Assembly (NCBI GenBank): GCA_014654455.1
Contig: JACWCY010000001.1
Location: forward strand, 1 to 64,000
DNA length: 64,000 nucleotides
Direction: 5' to 3'
Origin: Pelagibacterales bacterium SAG-MED01
Lineage (GTDB): Bacteria > Pseudomonadota > Alphaproteobacteria > Pelagibacterales > Pelagibacteraceae
In this document: positions 37,854 to 46,152 of the stretch, one piece after another
Layout of the letters: the number at the start of each line of letters is the position of its first letter
Numbering within the stretch: the stretch's first letter is position 1
The notes under the pieces: generated by a model
What the model saw: the letters and a program-made list of their open reading frames with translations, nothing else
Database searches by the model: none
Told to the model about the DNA's origin: nothing
Program-made: the position numbers and the translations under genes

Positions 37854-38808
37854 ATTTTGCTTTTTGAATAATGGATTGATTAGCTTTAGGATACTGTTTT
37901 TCAACACCATTAATCATTTTACAACCTTGATCCTTTTCTCCAATTTGGACCATTGAAACACCAAGCTTTAATAAATTAACAGGTGCTTTTTCACCTTTTG
38001 GATATTTTTGATAGCCTTCTAAATAAGCAGACGCGGCGTCCGTGTATAGTTGTCTAATTCTAAATGTTTCTGCGTACCAATATTGAGCATTACCTGCTAG
38101 CTTATGTTCAGGATTAGTTAAAACAAATTCTCTAAAAGCTCTTTCAGCAGTTGTGTAGTCTCCTACTTTAAGGAAACTAGTTGCAAATTCATATTGTTTT
38201 TCAGGTGATATATTTGGAAGTATTTTTTCTTCAGCTTGAAAATTTTCTGTTACAATTGTAGCAGTGGTTTCAATTGATTCTATTTTTTGTTTTTTTTCAT
38301 TTGTCTCTGTATCTTTGTAAGATATTGAACCCAAATCTTGTGGTTGAGAGCTCCCAGGTAAAATTTCATTATCATCTAACTTTGATTCTTTTTTCGTGAT
38401 TTTCAAATTTGAATCAGTAGAGATAGCTGTTTCTAAATCTTGAAATCTAATTTGATTGTCTGCTTGAACTTTTGACAGTCTGTTCGATAATTTGTCTAGT
38501 TTAAAATTAATTTCTTCAAATTTATTTGTAAGTTGTTGAAATTGATTTTCGATTTCAGATAGTTTTAATAGATGTCTGGTTAAAACATCTTCTGAATTAT
38601 TATTTGGTTCTAAACTTGAATTATTATTTGTATAATTGTTAGACTCAATTGACTCAGAATAAACTGCTTTTTCAAGTGTCTTAATATCTTTTTGAATTGT
38701 TTCTAAAATCTCGTAAATATTATGATTATCAGCAATGACTTTTGATGAAGAAAAAGAGGCCAAAAATATAAAAAAATTTATACTTAAAATTTTTATAAAA
38801 TATTTCAT
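37813..38808 (-). CDS. cpoB: Cell division coordinator CpoB (YbgF)
   Basis: 331 aa periplasmic protein. Signal peptide at 1-26 (FFIFLASFSSSKVIA), a coiled-coil trimerisation region at about 30-140 (ETIQKDIKTLEKAV..., FEEINFKLDKLSNRLSKVQ), then TPR repeats typical of the Tol-Pal-associated YbgF (YEFATSFLKVGDYTTAERAFREFVLTNPEHKLAGNAQYWYAETFRIR). In E. coli CpoB links peptidoglycan synthesis to Tol-driven outer-membrane constriction. It lies after pal, separated by a terminator-like hairpin. Confidence 0.92.
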   Translation of the reverse strand: MKYFIKILSINFFIFLASFSSSKVIADNHNIYEILETIQKDIKTLEKAVYSESIESNNYTNNNSSLEPNNNSEDVLTRHLLKLSEIENQFQQLTNKFEEINFKLDKLSNRLSKVQADNQIRFQDLETAISTDSNLKITKKESKLDDNEILPGSSQPQDLGSISYKDTETNEKKQKIESIETTATIVTENFQAEEKILPNISPEKQYEFATSFLKVGDYTTAERAFREFVLTNPEHKLAGNAQYWYAETFRIRQLYTDAASAYLEGYQKYPKGEKAPVNLLKLGVSMVQIGEKDQGCKMINGVEKQYPKANQSIIQKAKYESKKFECSKQNS

Positions 38809-38835
38809 CTTTCAGGTTATGATTATAATAATGGC

Positions 38836-38873
38836 AAAAAAAAGACCCTCAAACATTTTATGTTTAAGGGTCT
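38836..38873 (-). terminator. Rho-independent terminator after pal
   Basis: On the minus strand a 13-bp stem (AGACCCTTAAACA with TGTTTGAGGGTCT, one G-U pair) closes a TAAAA loop and is followed by a run of seven T. It lies just beyond the pal stop and before cpoB, so it should end or attenuate tolQRAB-pal transcripts. It is the strongest terminator I see in the window. Confidence 0.88.
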
Positions 38874-38889
38874 TTAATAATTTTTAAGA

Positions 38890-39366
38890 TTAATTAGCTT
38901 TTACTGTTACAGATCTTCTGTTTTTAGACCAAGCTAATGGATTCGATCCTGAGTCTACTGGTCTCTCTTTACCATAACTCAATACCGAAATTCTGTCAGA
39001 AGATATTCCATATGTCATTAAATAATCTTTTGCAGAATTAGCTCTTCTTTCACCCAAAGCTAAATTGTATTCTCTAGTCCCTCTTTCATCGGCATGACCT
39101 TCTAATACAATTGTTAAATCAGAATTTTTTCTTAACCATGCTGCTTGTTTTCTTAAAGTTTCTCTTGCAGCTGTAGTCAGAACTGTCTCATTAGTAGCAA
39201 AGAAAACTCTATCAGGAACGCCTGATGCTAAATATTCAACTGTATCTGTTCCAGTGTAAACATCACCTTGCATTTGTCCTGTTTTTTTTGAAGTCGCACA
39301 GGCAGATAGTACTAAACACGCAACTGTTACTAAAAAAGCTTTTTTTAGAATTTTGTTTAATTTCAT
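38890..39366 (-). CDS. pal: Peptidoglycan-associated lipoprotein Pal
   Basis: 158 aa from ATG 39366, chosen because it gives a normal lipoprotein signal (MKLNKILKKAFLVTVACLVLSAC, lipid-bearing Cys23); the frame opens upstream to 39426. The OmpA-like domain shows VFFATNETVL, LEGHADERGTREYNLALGERRANSAKDYL and SYGKERP, the peptidoglycan-binding signature. It is anchored in the outer membrane and partners TolB. Confidence 0.96.
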   Translation of the reverse strand: MKLNKILKKAFLVTVACLVLSACATSKKTGQMQGDVYTGTDTVEYLASGVPDRVFFATNETVLTTAARETLRKQAAWLRKNSDLTIVLEGHADERGTREYNLALGERRANSAKDYLMTYGISSDRISVLSYGKERPVDSGSNPLAWSKNRRSVTVKAN

Positions 39367-39451
39367 TATTGCTCCTTGATCAATATTTCTTATTAATACT
39401 TTTTCACAACTAATTAGATGTTTCAAGTTAAAAAATCAACATAATTAGTGA

Positions 39452-40792
39452 TTAATTACTTAATAAAGATGACCATGATGGGTCTGAAGCGTCTGTTGGG
39501 GTATCAACTAACCTCTCATTATAACCTGTTAAATCAATAGACCATAATTTTGCTGAAAAACCCTTTCCTTTGCTATCTGTTTTAGTTTCTCTATAAAATA
39601 TCAATACTCTTCCATTAGGAGACCAAGATGGTGCCTCTTGATAAAAATTTTCCGTTAACAATCTTTCTCCACTACCATCGGTTCTCATAACTCCTATATA
39701 AAATTTTCCTTTATGTAGTTTCGTAAATGCAATTAAATCTCCTCTAGGGGACCAAACCGGTGTACCATACAAGCCATTACCAAATGAAATTCTTTTAACA
39801 TTACTGCCATCACTATTCATTATGTAGATTTGCTGATAACCACTCCTATCCGAATTAAAACAAATGTATTTTCCATCAGGTGAATAAGACGGTGAAGTAT
39901 CAATAGAAGGATGATTGGAAATTTTTTCAACAATTCTATTTTCTAAATCCATCGTGTAAATATCTGAATTACCATCCTTAGCAAAACTCATAATAATTTT
40001 TTTTCCATCAGGGGAAAATCTAGGAGCAAAAGTCATTCCTGGAAAATCTCCTACTACCTCTTGCATTCCAGTTTCTATATCTAAAAGATACACTCTTGGT
40101 AAATTTCTAAAATAAGATAAATATGTAACCATTTGACTTGTTGGATTAAATCGTGGGGTCAAAACAAGTTCATTACCTAAAGTTAAAAATTTATTATTAG
40201 CCCCATCTTGATCCATAATTGCCAATTTCTTAATTCTTTTTGTTTTTGGTCCTTCTTCTGCTACGTAAATTATTCTTGTATCAAAATAACCTTTTTCCCC
40301 AGTCAAACGTTCATATACTTTATCTGTAATTATATGTCCTACACGCCTCCAATTGTTAGGAACAGTCGTAAAAGCAAGAGCCATCATTTCTTTGCCAGCA
40401 AGAACATCCCACAGCCTAAATTCAACTCTTAGTTTTTCATTAATAAAGCTTACTTTTCCAGTTATTAAAGCCTGAGCTTTTATTAAATTCCAATCTTCAA
40501 ATCTTGGTTTTAAGTTTGCTATATCTGGAGCTTGAAGGAATGCATCTTTATTCAATGGATTAAAAAGACCTGATGTTTTTAAATTATTTTCTACAATCAA
40601 AGAAATTTCTGATCCTATATTTTTTTTTTCAATTATTTTTTCAAAACTTTTTCTAGAATTTTCATCAATTGATAATGGTGATACCGCTACTGGAAGTGGG
40701 TTTAAATTTCCCCTAGTAATATCAACCTCAATTAAAGCAAAAGCTCTTATTGGAGATACTAATAATAAAATTATAAATAAAATTCTAATCAC
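39452..40792 (-). CDS. tolB: Tol-Pal system protein TolB
   Basis: 446 aa periplasmic protein with a signal peptide ([18 protein letters not shown]). The N-terminal TolB domain ([21 protein letters not shown]...) is followed by a six-bladed propeller with repeated [52 protein letters not shown] and [12 protein letters not shown] motifs. It links TolA and Pal. It lies 9 nt after tolA in tolQ-tolR-tolA-tolB-pal. Confidence 0.97.
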   Translation of the reverse strand: MIRILFIILLLVSPIRAFALIEVDITRGNLNPLPVAVSPLSIDENSRKSFEKIIEKKNIGSEISLIVENNLKTSGLFNPLNKDAFLQAPDIANLKPRFEDWNLIKAQALITGKVSFINEKLRVEFRLWDVLAGKEMMALAFTTVPNNWRRVGHIITDKVYERLTGEKGYFDTRIIYVAEEGPKTKRIKKLAIMDQDGANNKFLTLGNELVLTPRFNPTSQMVTYLSYFRNLPRVYLLDIETGMQEVVGDFPGMTFAPRFSPDGKKIIMSFAKDGNSDIYTMDLENRIVEKISNHPSIDTSPSYSPDGKYICFNSDRSGYQQIYIMNSDGSNVKRISFGNGLYGTPVWSPRGDLIAFTKLHKGKFYIGVMRTDGSGERLLTENFYQEAPSWSPNGRVLIFYRETKTDSKGKGFSAKLWSIDLTGYNERLVDTPTDASDPSWSSLLSN

Positions 40793-40801
40793 TTTTATAT
40801 A

Positions 40802-41611
40802 CTATCCTTCTAACATCTCTCTTGCATCAAAATTTAATTGTAATTCTTTCCATCTTTCGTATCCAGTAGTAGGTACTCTAAGTGGTTGACACAATTTTAC
40901 CGCTCTTAATGCACTTTCAGCTAAAACTTTATAGAATCCTTGGCCTGGTCTATTCATTCTTGCATGATCTAATATTTCTGATTGTGATACTGTACCATCC
41001 GGATTTAATTGAAGTTTAATTCTAACTAATAAATTTTCATTATATGGCAAACCTAGCGGAATACTCCAACATCCAAATATTTGTGCTTTTAAAGCATCTT
41101 CTTCACTTAGTGACAAGCCAACAATATCAACACTCTTTTTTTGATCTTGAGTAACTTTATCAGTATTATTTACTGATTCAGCATTTTCAACTTTTGATTT
41201 ATCAATTAATGCGGCTATATTATTTGGATCAAATAATTCATCTTTCTCAAATTCAGAAACTTGCTTAACTTCATTGTCAATTTTTTCTGGGTTTTGTTTA
41301 TCATCTTTTATTTTTTCTACTTTTTTAACTTTATCTTCAGGCATTGGGACAGCATCTGGTTTCTCTTTTTTCACTTTTTTAGGAGGTGCTTGCTCAGACA
41401 CGAGTTTTTTCTCTTTTTCTTTAATTTTTTCAATTATTTTTTTTGCTTTTGGTGCAAACGGAATATTAGTTTTATCAGTGATTTGTATTAATTCGACTGA
41501 CACTATAGGTGGAAGATCAATGGGTTCTTTAGATAAAAATGGCAAACTCATTGCTGTGATCATAATTAAAATTATATGCAAAAAAGAAGAGACAATTATA
41601 CTTCTATTCAC
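40802..41611 (-). CDS. tolA: Tol-Pal system protein TolA
   Basis: 269 aa. One N-terminal transmembrane helix (SSFLHIILIMITAMSLPFL), a Lys/Glu/Pro-rich extended middle (about 55-160), and a C-terminal TonB/TolA-type domain (IFGCWSIPLGLPYNENLLVRIKLQLNPDGTVSQSEIL). It transmits TolQR motor force across the periplasm. Shorter than the E. coli protein but normal for this lineage. Operon position between tolR and tolB supports the call. Confidence 0.92.
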   Translation of the reverse strand: MNRSIIVSSFLHIILIMITAMSLPFLSKEPIDLPPIVSVELIQITDKTNIPFAPKAKKIIEKIKEKEKKLVSEQAPPKKVKKEKPDAVPMPEDKVKKVEKIKDDKQNPEKIDNEVKQVSEFEKDELFDPNNIAALIDKSKVENAESVNNTDKVTQDQKKSVDIVGLSLSEEDALKAQIFGCWSIPLGLPYNENLLVRIKLQLNPDGTVSQSEILDHARMNRPGQGFYKVLAESALRAVKLCQPLRVPTTGYERWKELQLNFDAREMLEG

Positions 41612-41617
41612 TTTTGC

Positions 41618-42034
41618 TTACCTCTCTTTGTATGGCTCTGATATAAGTGCAACTTTTGTAAAACCGGACCCAGATAACAGTCCCATAATTTCTAAAACTC
41701 TTCCATAATTAATTGTTTTATCACCCCTTACATAAATCCTGGTATCAGTTCTATTTTTTGAAACTGCTAAAACTTTTGCAATAATTTTTTCGTATTCTAC
41801 TTTAGACTCTTGAATAAAAATCTCTCCTTTTGAATTAATTGATAAAGTAAGAGGTTCTGCTTCCTCAGGTAAGGAGTCAGCTGAACTTTCAGGTAAGTCA
41901 ACTTGAACACCTACAGTTAATAAAGGAGCTGTAACCATAAATATTATTAAAAGAACTAACATAACATCAACAAACGGAGTAACGTTTATCTCGCTCATTG
42001 GTTCTTTTGATGAACGATTTAATTTAAAAGCCAT
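41618..42034 (-). CDS. tolR: Tol-Pal system protein TolR
   Basis: 138 aa ExbD/TolR protein. The single helix contains the functional Asp of the motif NVTPFVDVMLVLLIIFMVTAPLL, which lies in the proton path with TolQ, and a periplasmic domain follows. No separate exbB/exbD/tonB set is visible, so this motor could also matter for the BtuB-like receptor; that is speculation. Confidence 0.95.
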   Translation of the reverse strand: MAFKLNRSSKEPMSEINVTPFVDVMLVLLIIFMVTAPLLTVGVQVDLPESSADSLPEEAEPLTLSINSKGEIFIQESKVEYEKIIAKVLAVSKNRTDTRIYVRGDKTINYGRVLEIMGLLSGSGFTKVALISEPYKER

Positions 42035-42035
42035 T

Positions 42036-42710
42036 TTAAATAATAGTTAAAAATCTTTTAGAAAAATTTTCTAATCTTTTTGAATATAATATTGAGTCGT
42101 TGTTAAATTTATTATAGGCAATAACTGCTGGAATTGCAGCAAGCAATCCTAATGCTGTTGCAAATAATGCTTCTGCAATACCAGGCGCCACTATTGCTAA
42201 ACTGGTATTTCTAGAAATTGCAATTGATTGAAATGAATTCATAATTCCCCAAACAGTTCCAAATAAACCTATAAAAGGTGCAGTAGAACCAACAGTTGCT
42301 AAAAAAGTATAACCTTTACTTATTTTAGACATTTGTTTTTCAATTCCTGTTTCCAGCATTGTTGTCATCCTATCATGTAAATCAGCTTTTGATTTTCTTT
42401 TTAATAAATTTTGCATAGCATCCCTAAAAACTAATGCCATTGGATCTTCAGTATTTGCTGGAAGATTGTTATAAAACGTTTCTGCTGATTTAGAATTCCA
42501 AAACTTTGTCTCAAACTCTTCAGTAGATTGATTTATTTTTTTAAATAATTTAAATTTATCTATAATTACTGCCCAAGAATAAACTGAACAAACTATTAAA
42601 ATAACAATCACAGATTTAACAATAATATCTGCTCGAATAAATAAACTTAATAAAGAAAAATCAGCACTTGATGCTAATCCTACTGCTTGAGACGAAATTT
42701 CAGCTTCCAT
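42036..42710 (-). CDS. tolQ: Tol-Pal system protein TolQ
   Basis: 224 aa MotA/TolQ/ExbB channel protein with three membrane helices (about 22-45, 135-160, 170-200). The conserved block is LATVGSTAPFIGLFGTVWGIMNSFQSIA...IAPGIAEALFATALGLLAAIPAVIAYN. It forms the proton channel with TolR. It is the first gene of tol-pal; ybgC, which often precedes it, is absent and a RuvC-like gene lies 52 nt upstream. Confidence 0.96.
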   Translation of the reverse strand: MEAEISSQAVGLASSADFSLLSLFIRADIIVKSVIVILIVCSVYSWAVIIDKFKLFKKINQSTEEFETKFWNSKSAETFYNNLPANTEDPMALVFRDAMQNLLKRKSKADLHDRMTTMLETGIEKQMSKISKGYTFLATVGSTAPFIGLFGTVWGIMNSFQSIAISRNTSLAIVAPGIAEALFATALGLLAAIPAVIAYNKFNNDSILYSKRLENFSKRFLTII

Positions 42711-42761
42711 AATGCCTTCTCACACTTAATTGTGTCATGAATTTGTCTTCATTTTACATAA

Positions 42762-43256
42762 TTATTCCTCAAATTTATAAGTTTCGTAATAAAAACTAGC
42801 AATTAATATTGCATCTGCTTTATTTGAGTCTTTTTTTTTTGAAAGTTGAGGTGAAAAATATGGGAACATCTCTATTGCTTTTGTTCTACTTGCATCTTTT
42901 TCTGAGTTTATTAGACCAAAATATTTTTTCCATTTAGCTGGTCTTACAAAATACATAGATAATTGCATTGCAGAACATATGCCTTTTAAAATTCCAAACG
43001 ATTGTCCAAAATTAAACATGCTAGTTACTCCTTGGCCTGGCATAGCAGATACCTGTTCTATTACAATTCTAATATTTAATTTTTCTTGTTGTTTAATTCT
43101 ACTAGAAATTTCATTATAAATTTGAGAACCATTTACTTGTTTTTTATTTTTTTTTCCATCTGTCATTGTTGGCATTTCAATAACATCAATAATTTTACCA
43201 TCTTCAAAAAAACAAATTGATCCAGATATACCAGGGTCTATTCCAATAATTAACAT
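42762..43256 (-). CDS. ruvC: RuvC-like Holliday junction resolvase
   Basis: 164 aa RNase H-fold nuclease. Acidic residues fit RuvC: D7 in IGIDPGISGS, E67 in RIVIEQVSAMPGQGVTSMFNFGQSFGILKG, and a C-terminal pair in KKDSNKADAILIA (D143, D148). The MPT...K block and the FNFG segment resemble phage-type RuvC relatives more than classic RuvC, which has a GLRxTGWG start. The yebC neighbour is the classic one, but ruvA and ruvB do not follow. It probably resolves recombination intermediates. Confidence 0.8.
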   Translation of the reverse strand: MLIIGIDPGISGSICFFEDGKIIDVIEMPTMTDGKKNKKQVNGSQIYNEISSRIKQQEKLNIRIVIEQVSAMPGQGVTSMFNFGQSFGILKGICSAMQLSMYFVRPAKWKKYFGLINSEKDASRTKAIEMFPYFSPQLSKKKDSNKADAILIASFYYETYKFEE

Positions 43257-43259
43257 AAT

Positions 43260-43982
43260 CTATTTTACAAATTCAGCATTTGAGTAAATATTTTGTACGT
43301 CATCATCCTCTTCTAATGTTTCAAAAAAATTAATCAAATCCTCATTTTTTTCCTTAGGAATTTCAACGCTATTTAGTGGAATCCATTCAATTTCTGTTGA
43401 TATAAAATTAGTGATTTTTTTTTCTAATTCTTTTTTTACGTTATAAATTTCATTTACTGAACATTGAATTTCATGAAAATCAGTATTTGATTTACATTCA
43501 TCAGCGCCCGCTTCAATAGCTATTTCAAAAATGTCTTCGTCTGAGATTTCGGCATTATCAACTTTAATTATTCCTAATTGATTAAAGTTATGCGAAGCTG
43601 AACCTTGAGTTCCAAGGTTTCCTCCTGCTTTTTGAAAGATAGTTCTTATATTTGATGCTGTTCTATTTTTGTTATCAGTTAAAGTCTCAACAATAACTGC
43701 TATTTTTTCAGGTCCAAAACCTTCGTATCTTAAATTTTCAAAATTCAATTCAGTATTAATTGATGATTTATTAATGGCTCTTGTAATATTATCTTTTGGC
43801 ATATTTGCTGATCTAGCTGCCTGAATTGCAGATCTTAATCTTGGATTGATTGCTGGATCTTTATCACCAAGCTTTGCAGCTACGGTAATTTCTTTAGATA
43901 ATTTAGAAAAAATTTTAGACCTCTGCTTGTCAGCTTTACCTTTTTTATGTTTAATTCCTGCCCAATGTGAATGTCCTGCCAT
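43260..43982 (-). CDS. yebC: YebC/TACO1 family translation or transcription factor
   Basis: 240 aa. The N-terminus MAGHSHWAGIKHKKGKADKQRSKIFSKLSKEI is the family signature, with NPRLRSAIQAARSANMPKDNITRAI and YEGFGPEKIAVIVETLTDNKNRTAS following. YebC proteins were long called regulators; recent work assigns some members to easing ribosome stalling. Only 3 nt separate it from ruvC, the usual neighbour in proteobacteria. Confidence 0.95.
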   Translation of the reverse strand: MAGHSHWAGIKHKKGKADKQRSKIFSKLSKEITVAAKLGDKDPAINPRLRSAIQAARSANMPKDNITRAINKSSINTELNFENLRYEGFGPEKIAVIVETLTDNKNRTASNIRTIFQKAGGNLGTQGSASHNFNQLGIIKVDNAEISDEDIFEIAIEAGADECKSNTDFHEIQCSVNEIYNVKKELEKKITNFISTEIEWIPLNSVEIPKEKNEDLINFFETLEEDDDVQNIYSNAEFVK

Positions 43983-43989
43983 AAATTAA

Positions 43990-44793
43990 CTAAGTGTTAT
44001 TAAGCTGACCCCCAAAAATAAAGCTATCAATTTTATTTGCTAAACCAGTTTCTATATTACAATCTACGATAACACCACTTAAAGTAGCTTCACCTTTTGC
44101 TGGGAAATGTTTGACTGAGTCTTTTTTCATAAACCTATTCAGTGAATTATCTTTATTCATTCCAATCACTGAGTCATAATCACCACACATACCTGCGTCT
44201 GTTTGATAGGCAGTCCCACTTTTCAATATTCTTGCATCGTTAGTCGGTATGTGAGTATGTGTTCCAACTACAAGAGTTGCTTTACCATCAAAAAAATGTC
44301 CTATAGCATTTTTTTCACTTGTAATTTCTCCATGAAAATCAACTATAAGAAAATCGTAATCTTCTTTTAATTTATGCTTTTCAACAAATTTTTTTGAAAT
44401 TTCAAAAACATCATCACATTTTTTCATAAAAACATTTCCCATTAAATTAAGGACACCTATTTTAATATTTTCATTAATGGTGTAAATTTCAAATCCTTTA
44501 CCAGGAGATGGTTCAAATAAATTTTTTGGACGCAGTAATCGGTTTTCTTTATCAATAAAATGCATTATTTCTTTTTGATCCCACACATGATTACCAGTAG
44601 TGATTACATTAACACCACATTTAAAAAAATCTTCACAGATTTCCTTTGTAAGTCCTACTCCAGCTTCAGCTGCATTTTCACCATTTACAATTACAAAATC
44701 TATATTATTTATTTTAATCTGATCTATAAGATTGTTCATTATTTTTGAACAACCTGAAATTCCTACGACATCACCTAAAAATAATATTCTCAT
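43990..44793 (-). CDS. ymdB: YmdB-family metallophosphoesterase
   Basis: 267 aa. Metal-site motifs FLGDVVGISG at the N-terminus, VNGENAAEAGVGLT, TTGNHVWDQKEI, DFHGEITSEKNAIGHFFDGKATLVVGTHTHIPTNDARIL and TDAGMCGDYDSVIGM match the TIGR00282/YmdB family, whose studied members hydrolyse 2',3'-cyclic nucleotides. Its role in this organism is not known. It abuts fthC with no gap. Confidence 0.92.
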   Translation of the reverse strand: MRILFLGDVVGISGCSKIMNNLIDQIKINNIDFVIVNGENAAEAGVGLTKEICEDFFKCGVNVITTGNHVWDQKEIMHFIDKENRLLRPKNLFEPSPGKGFEIYTINENIKIGVLNLMGNVFMKKCDDVFEISKKFVEKHKLKEDYDFLIVDFHGEITSEKNAIGHFFDGKATLVVGTHTHIPTNDARILKSGTAYQTDAGMCGDYDSVIGMNKDNSLNRFMKKDSVKHFPAKGEATLSGVIVDCNIETGLANKIDSFIFGGQLNNT

Positions 44794-45333
44794 TTAACTT
44801 TCTTTATCTGTTACTATAAAATCTAATTTAATATCATATTTGTTAATTGGTATCTCCCTTACTTTTTGAAAAGAATAAGCCAAACCTATTGTTATAATTT
44901 TATTATTTTTTTTTCTTTTTTTTATATACCTATCGTAAAAACCTCCTCCATATCCAATTCTATTTAGATTTTTGTCAAAGGCAACGAGTGGTACCAATAA
45001 AATACTTGGATATATAATTTTATTTGAAACAGGCTCTGGAATACCATATTTGTTAATTGTTAGTGGATCTTTTATTGACCAACTAAAAAAATCCATTTGA
45101 GATTTTTTTTTAATCTTAGGTAATGAGATATGATATTTTTGTTTTTCAAATATATTTAAAATATTAATTGCATCGACTTCATAATTATAAGGGTAATATC
45201 CACCTACAAATTTTCCGGTGATTTTGTTTTTTTTTAAAATTTTTAATATATGTTTAAAATCAATTTTTAATTTCTTAAAATTATTTTGCTTTCTTAACTT
45301 TAATATTTTTTTTCTAATTTGAGATTTGTTCAC
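44794..45333 (-). CDS. fthC: 5-formyltetrahydrofolate cyclo-ligase
   Basis: 179 aa. Converts 5-formyl-THF to methenyl-THF with ATP. N-terminal KSQIRKKILKLRKQ, and the family signature near residue 120: LLVPLVAFDKNLNRIGYGGGFYDRYIKK. It follows zapA, the same pairing as zapA-(6S RNA)-ygfA in E. coli, but here only 9 nt separate the two genes, leaving no space for a 6S RNA. Confidence 0.92.
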   Translation of the reverse strand: MNKSQIRKKILKLRKQNNFKKLKIDFKHILKILKKNKITGKFVGGYYPYNYEVDAINILNIFEKQKYHISLPKIKKKSQMDFFSWSIKDPLTINKYGIPEPVSNKIIYPSILLVPLVAFDKNLNRIGYGGGFYDRYIKKRKKNNKIITIGLAYSFQKVREIPINKYDIKLDFIVTDKES

Positions 45334-45342
45334 AGGAATTTA

Positions 45343-45786
45343 CTAAGATAAATTTTCTAAGTTTGCTTTTTCAACAAAACTTGAAATTTCATCTGCCGCT
45401 TCGTCAATTAATTTTTCATAATTTTTTTGATTAATTTCAATCTCATTTTTAAGTTTAAAATGGTTATCATTTAAATCTTTTATTTCTTGTTCTTTTTTAT
45501 CTCGATATTCGTAAATCAATGATTTTAATTCTTTAAACTTATTAGAGAGATTTTTTAATTCATCCTTTTTTTGTTCTACTTTCTTTTTAGTATCATAATA
45601 TTCATCCATTACTTTAACTGCAGTAATTAATAAAAGTTTATTTTCTCCTAAATTTCCAAGATCATTTTTTAAATTGTTAAATTTTTGATTAATTTGAATT
45701 AATAATTCTTCTAAATGTTCTTCTTGCCCATCTTCACAAGACAATAAGAATTCTTTACCATTAAATTTAATACTTACGTTTGCCAT
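45343..45786 (-). CDS. zapA: Cell division protein ZapA
   Basis: 147 aa. N-terminal ZapA domain (ANVSIKFNGKEFLLSCEDGQEEHLEELLIQINQKFNNLKNDLGNLGENKLLLITAVKVMDEYYD) followed by a long coiled coil. ZapA bundles FtsZ filaments at midcell. It is longer than the E. coli protein because of the extended coiled coil. It overlaps the upstream coiled-coil gene by 13 nt. Confidence 0.88.
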   Translation of the reverse strand: MANVSIKFNGKEFLLSCEDGQEEHLEELLIQINQKFNNLKNDLGNLGENKLLLITAVKVMDEYYDTKKKVEQKKDELKNLSNKFKELKSLIYEYRDKKEQEIKDLNDNHFKLKNEIEINQKNYEKLIDEAADEISSFVEKANLENLS

Positions 45787-46097
45787 TTATCTATTTCGTC
45801 CAATAAAGTATCTGTTTCTTGATTTAATTCATCAATTTTTTCTGAAAACTCTATTTGTTTTTTTTGCTCAATTTTTTCTTGATTATGAAATTCATCCAAT
45901 TTTTTACTTAAATTATTATAATCATTAGATAAACTTTTATATTTTTCTTCTAATTCTTGTTTTTCAATTTGTAATTGATTTTTTTGAGTACTTAAGTTTT
46001 CTATGTTTTTTTTTATGTCCGGATTTTTGAGATTTAGGTTTTTTAATTTTGTTAACGCTAAACTTAGTTTTTTTTCTTTTTCGCTCACAGAATTCAT
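45774..46097 (-). CDS. DUF4164-like coiled-coil protein
   Basis: 107 aa, nearly all predicted coiled coil (heptads from about residue 25 to 100, rich in Lys, Glu and Gln) with no catalytic motif. A DUF4164 coiled-coil protein is found upstream of zapA in many alphaproteobacteria, and the 13-nt overlap with zapA here supports joint function, perhaps in division. The function is unknown. Confidence 0.7.
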   Translation of the reverse strand: MNSVSEKEKKLSLALTKLKNLNLKNPDIKKNIENLSTQKNQLQIEKQELEEKYKSLSNDYNNLSKKLDEFHNQEKIEQKKQIEFSEKIDELNQETDTLLDEIDKWQT

Positions 46098-46152
46098 ATA
46101 TATATAATTATATTATTAAATAGAATCTTCTTAGTCTAGACAGGATAATTTT

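Noticed and set aside
37854..37910. Upstream start of tilS
   Set aside because: It would extend the overlap with cpoB to 98 nt and adds no conserved sequence.
39367..39426. Upstream start of pal
   Set aside because: It would place 20 extra residues before a textbook lipoprotein signal peptide.
45334..45342. 6S RNA between zapA and fthC, as in E. coli
   Set aside because: Only 9 nt separate the two genes, so no 6S RNA can be encoded there.
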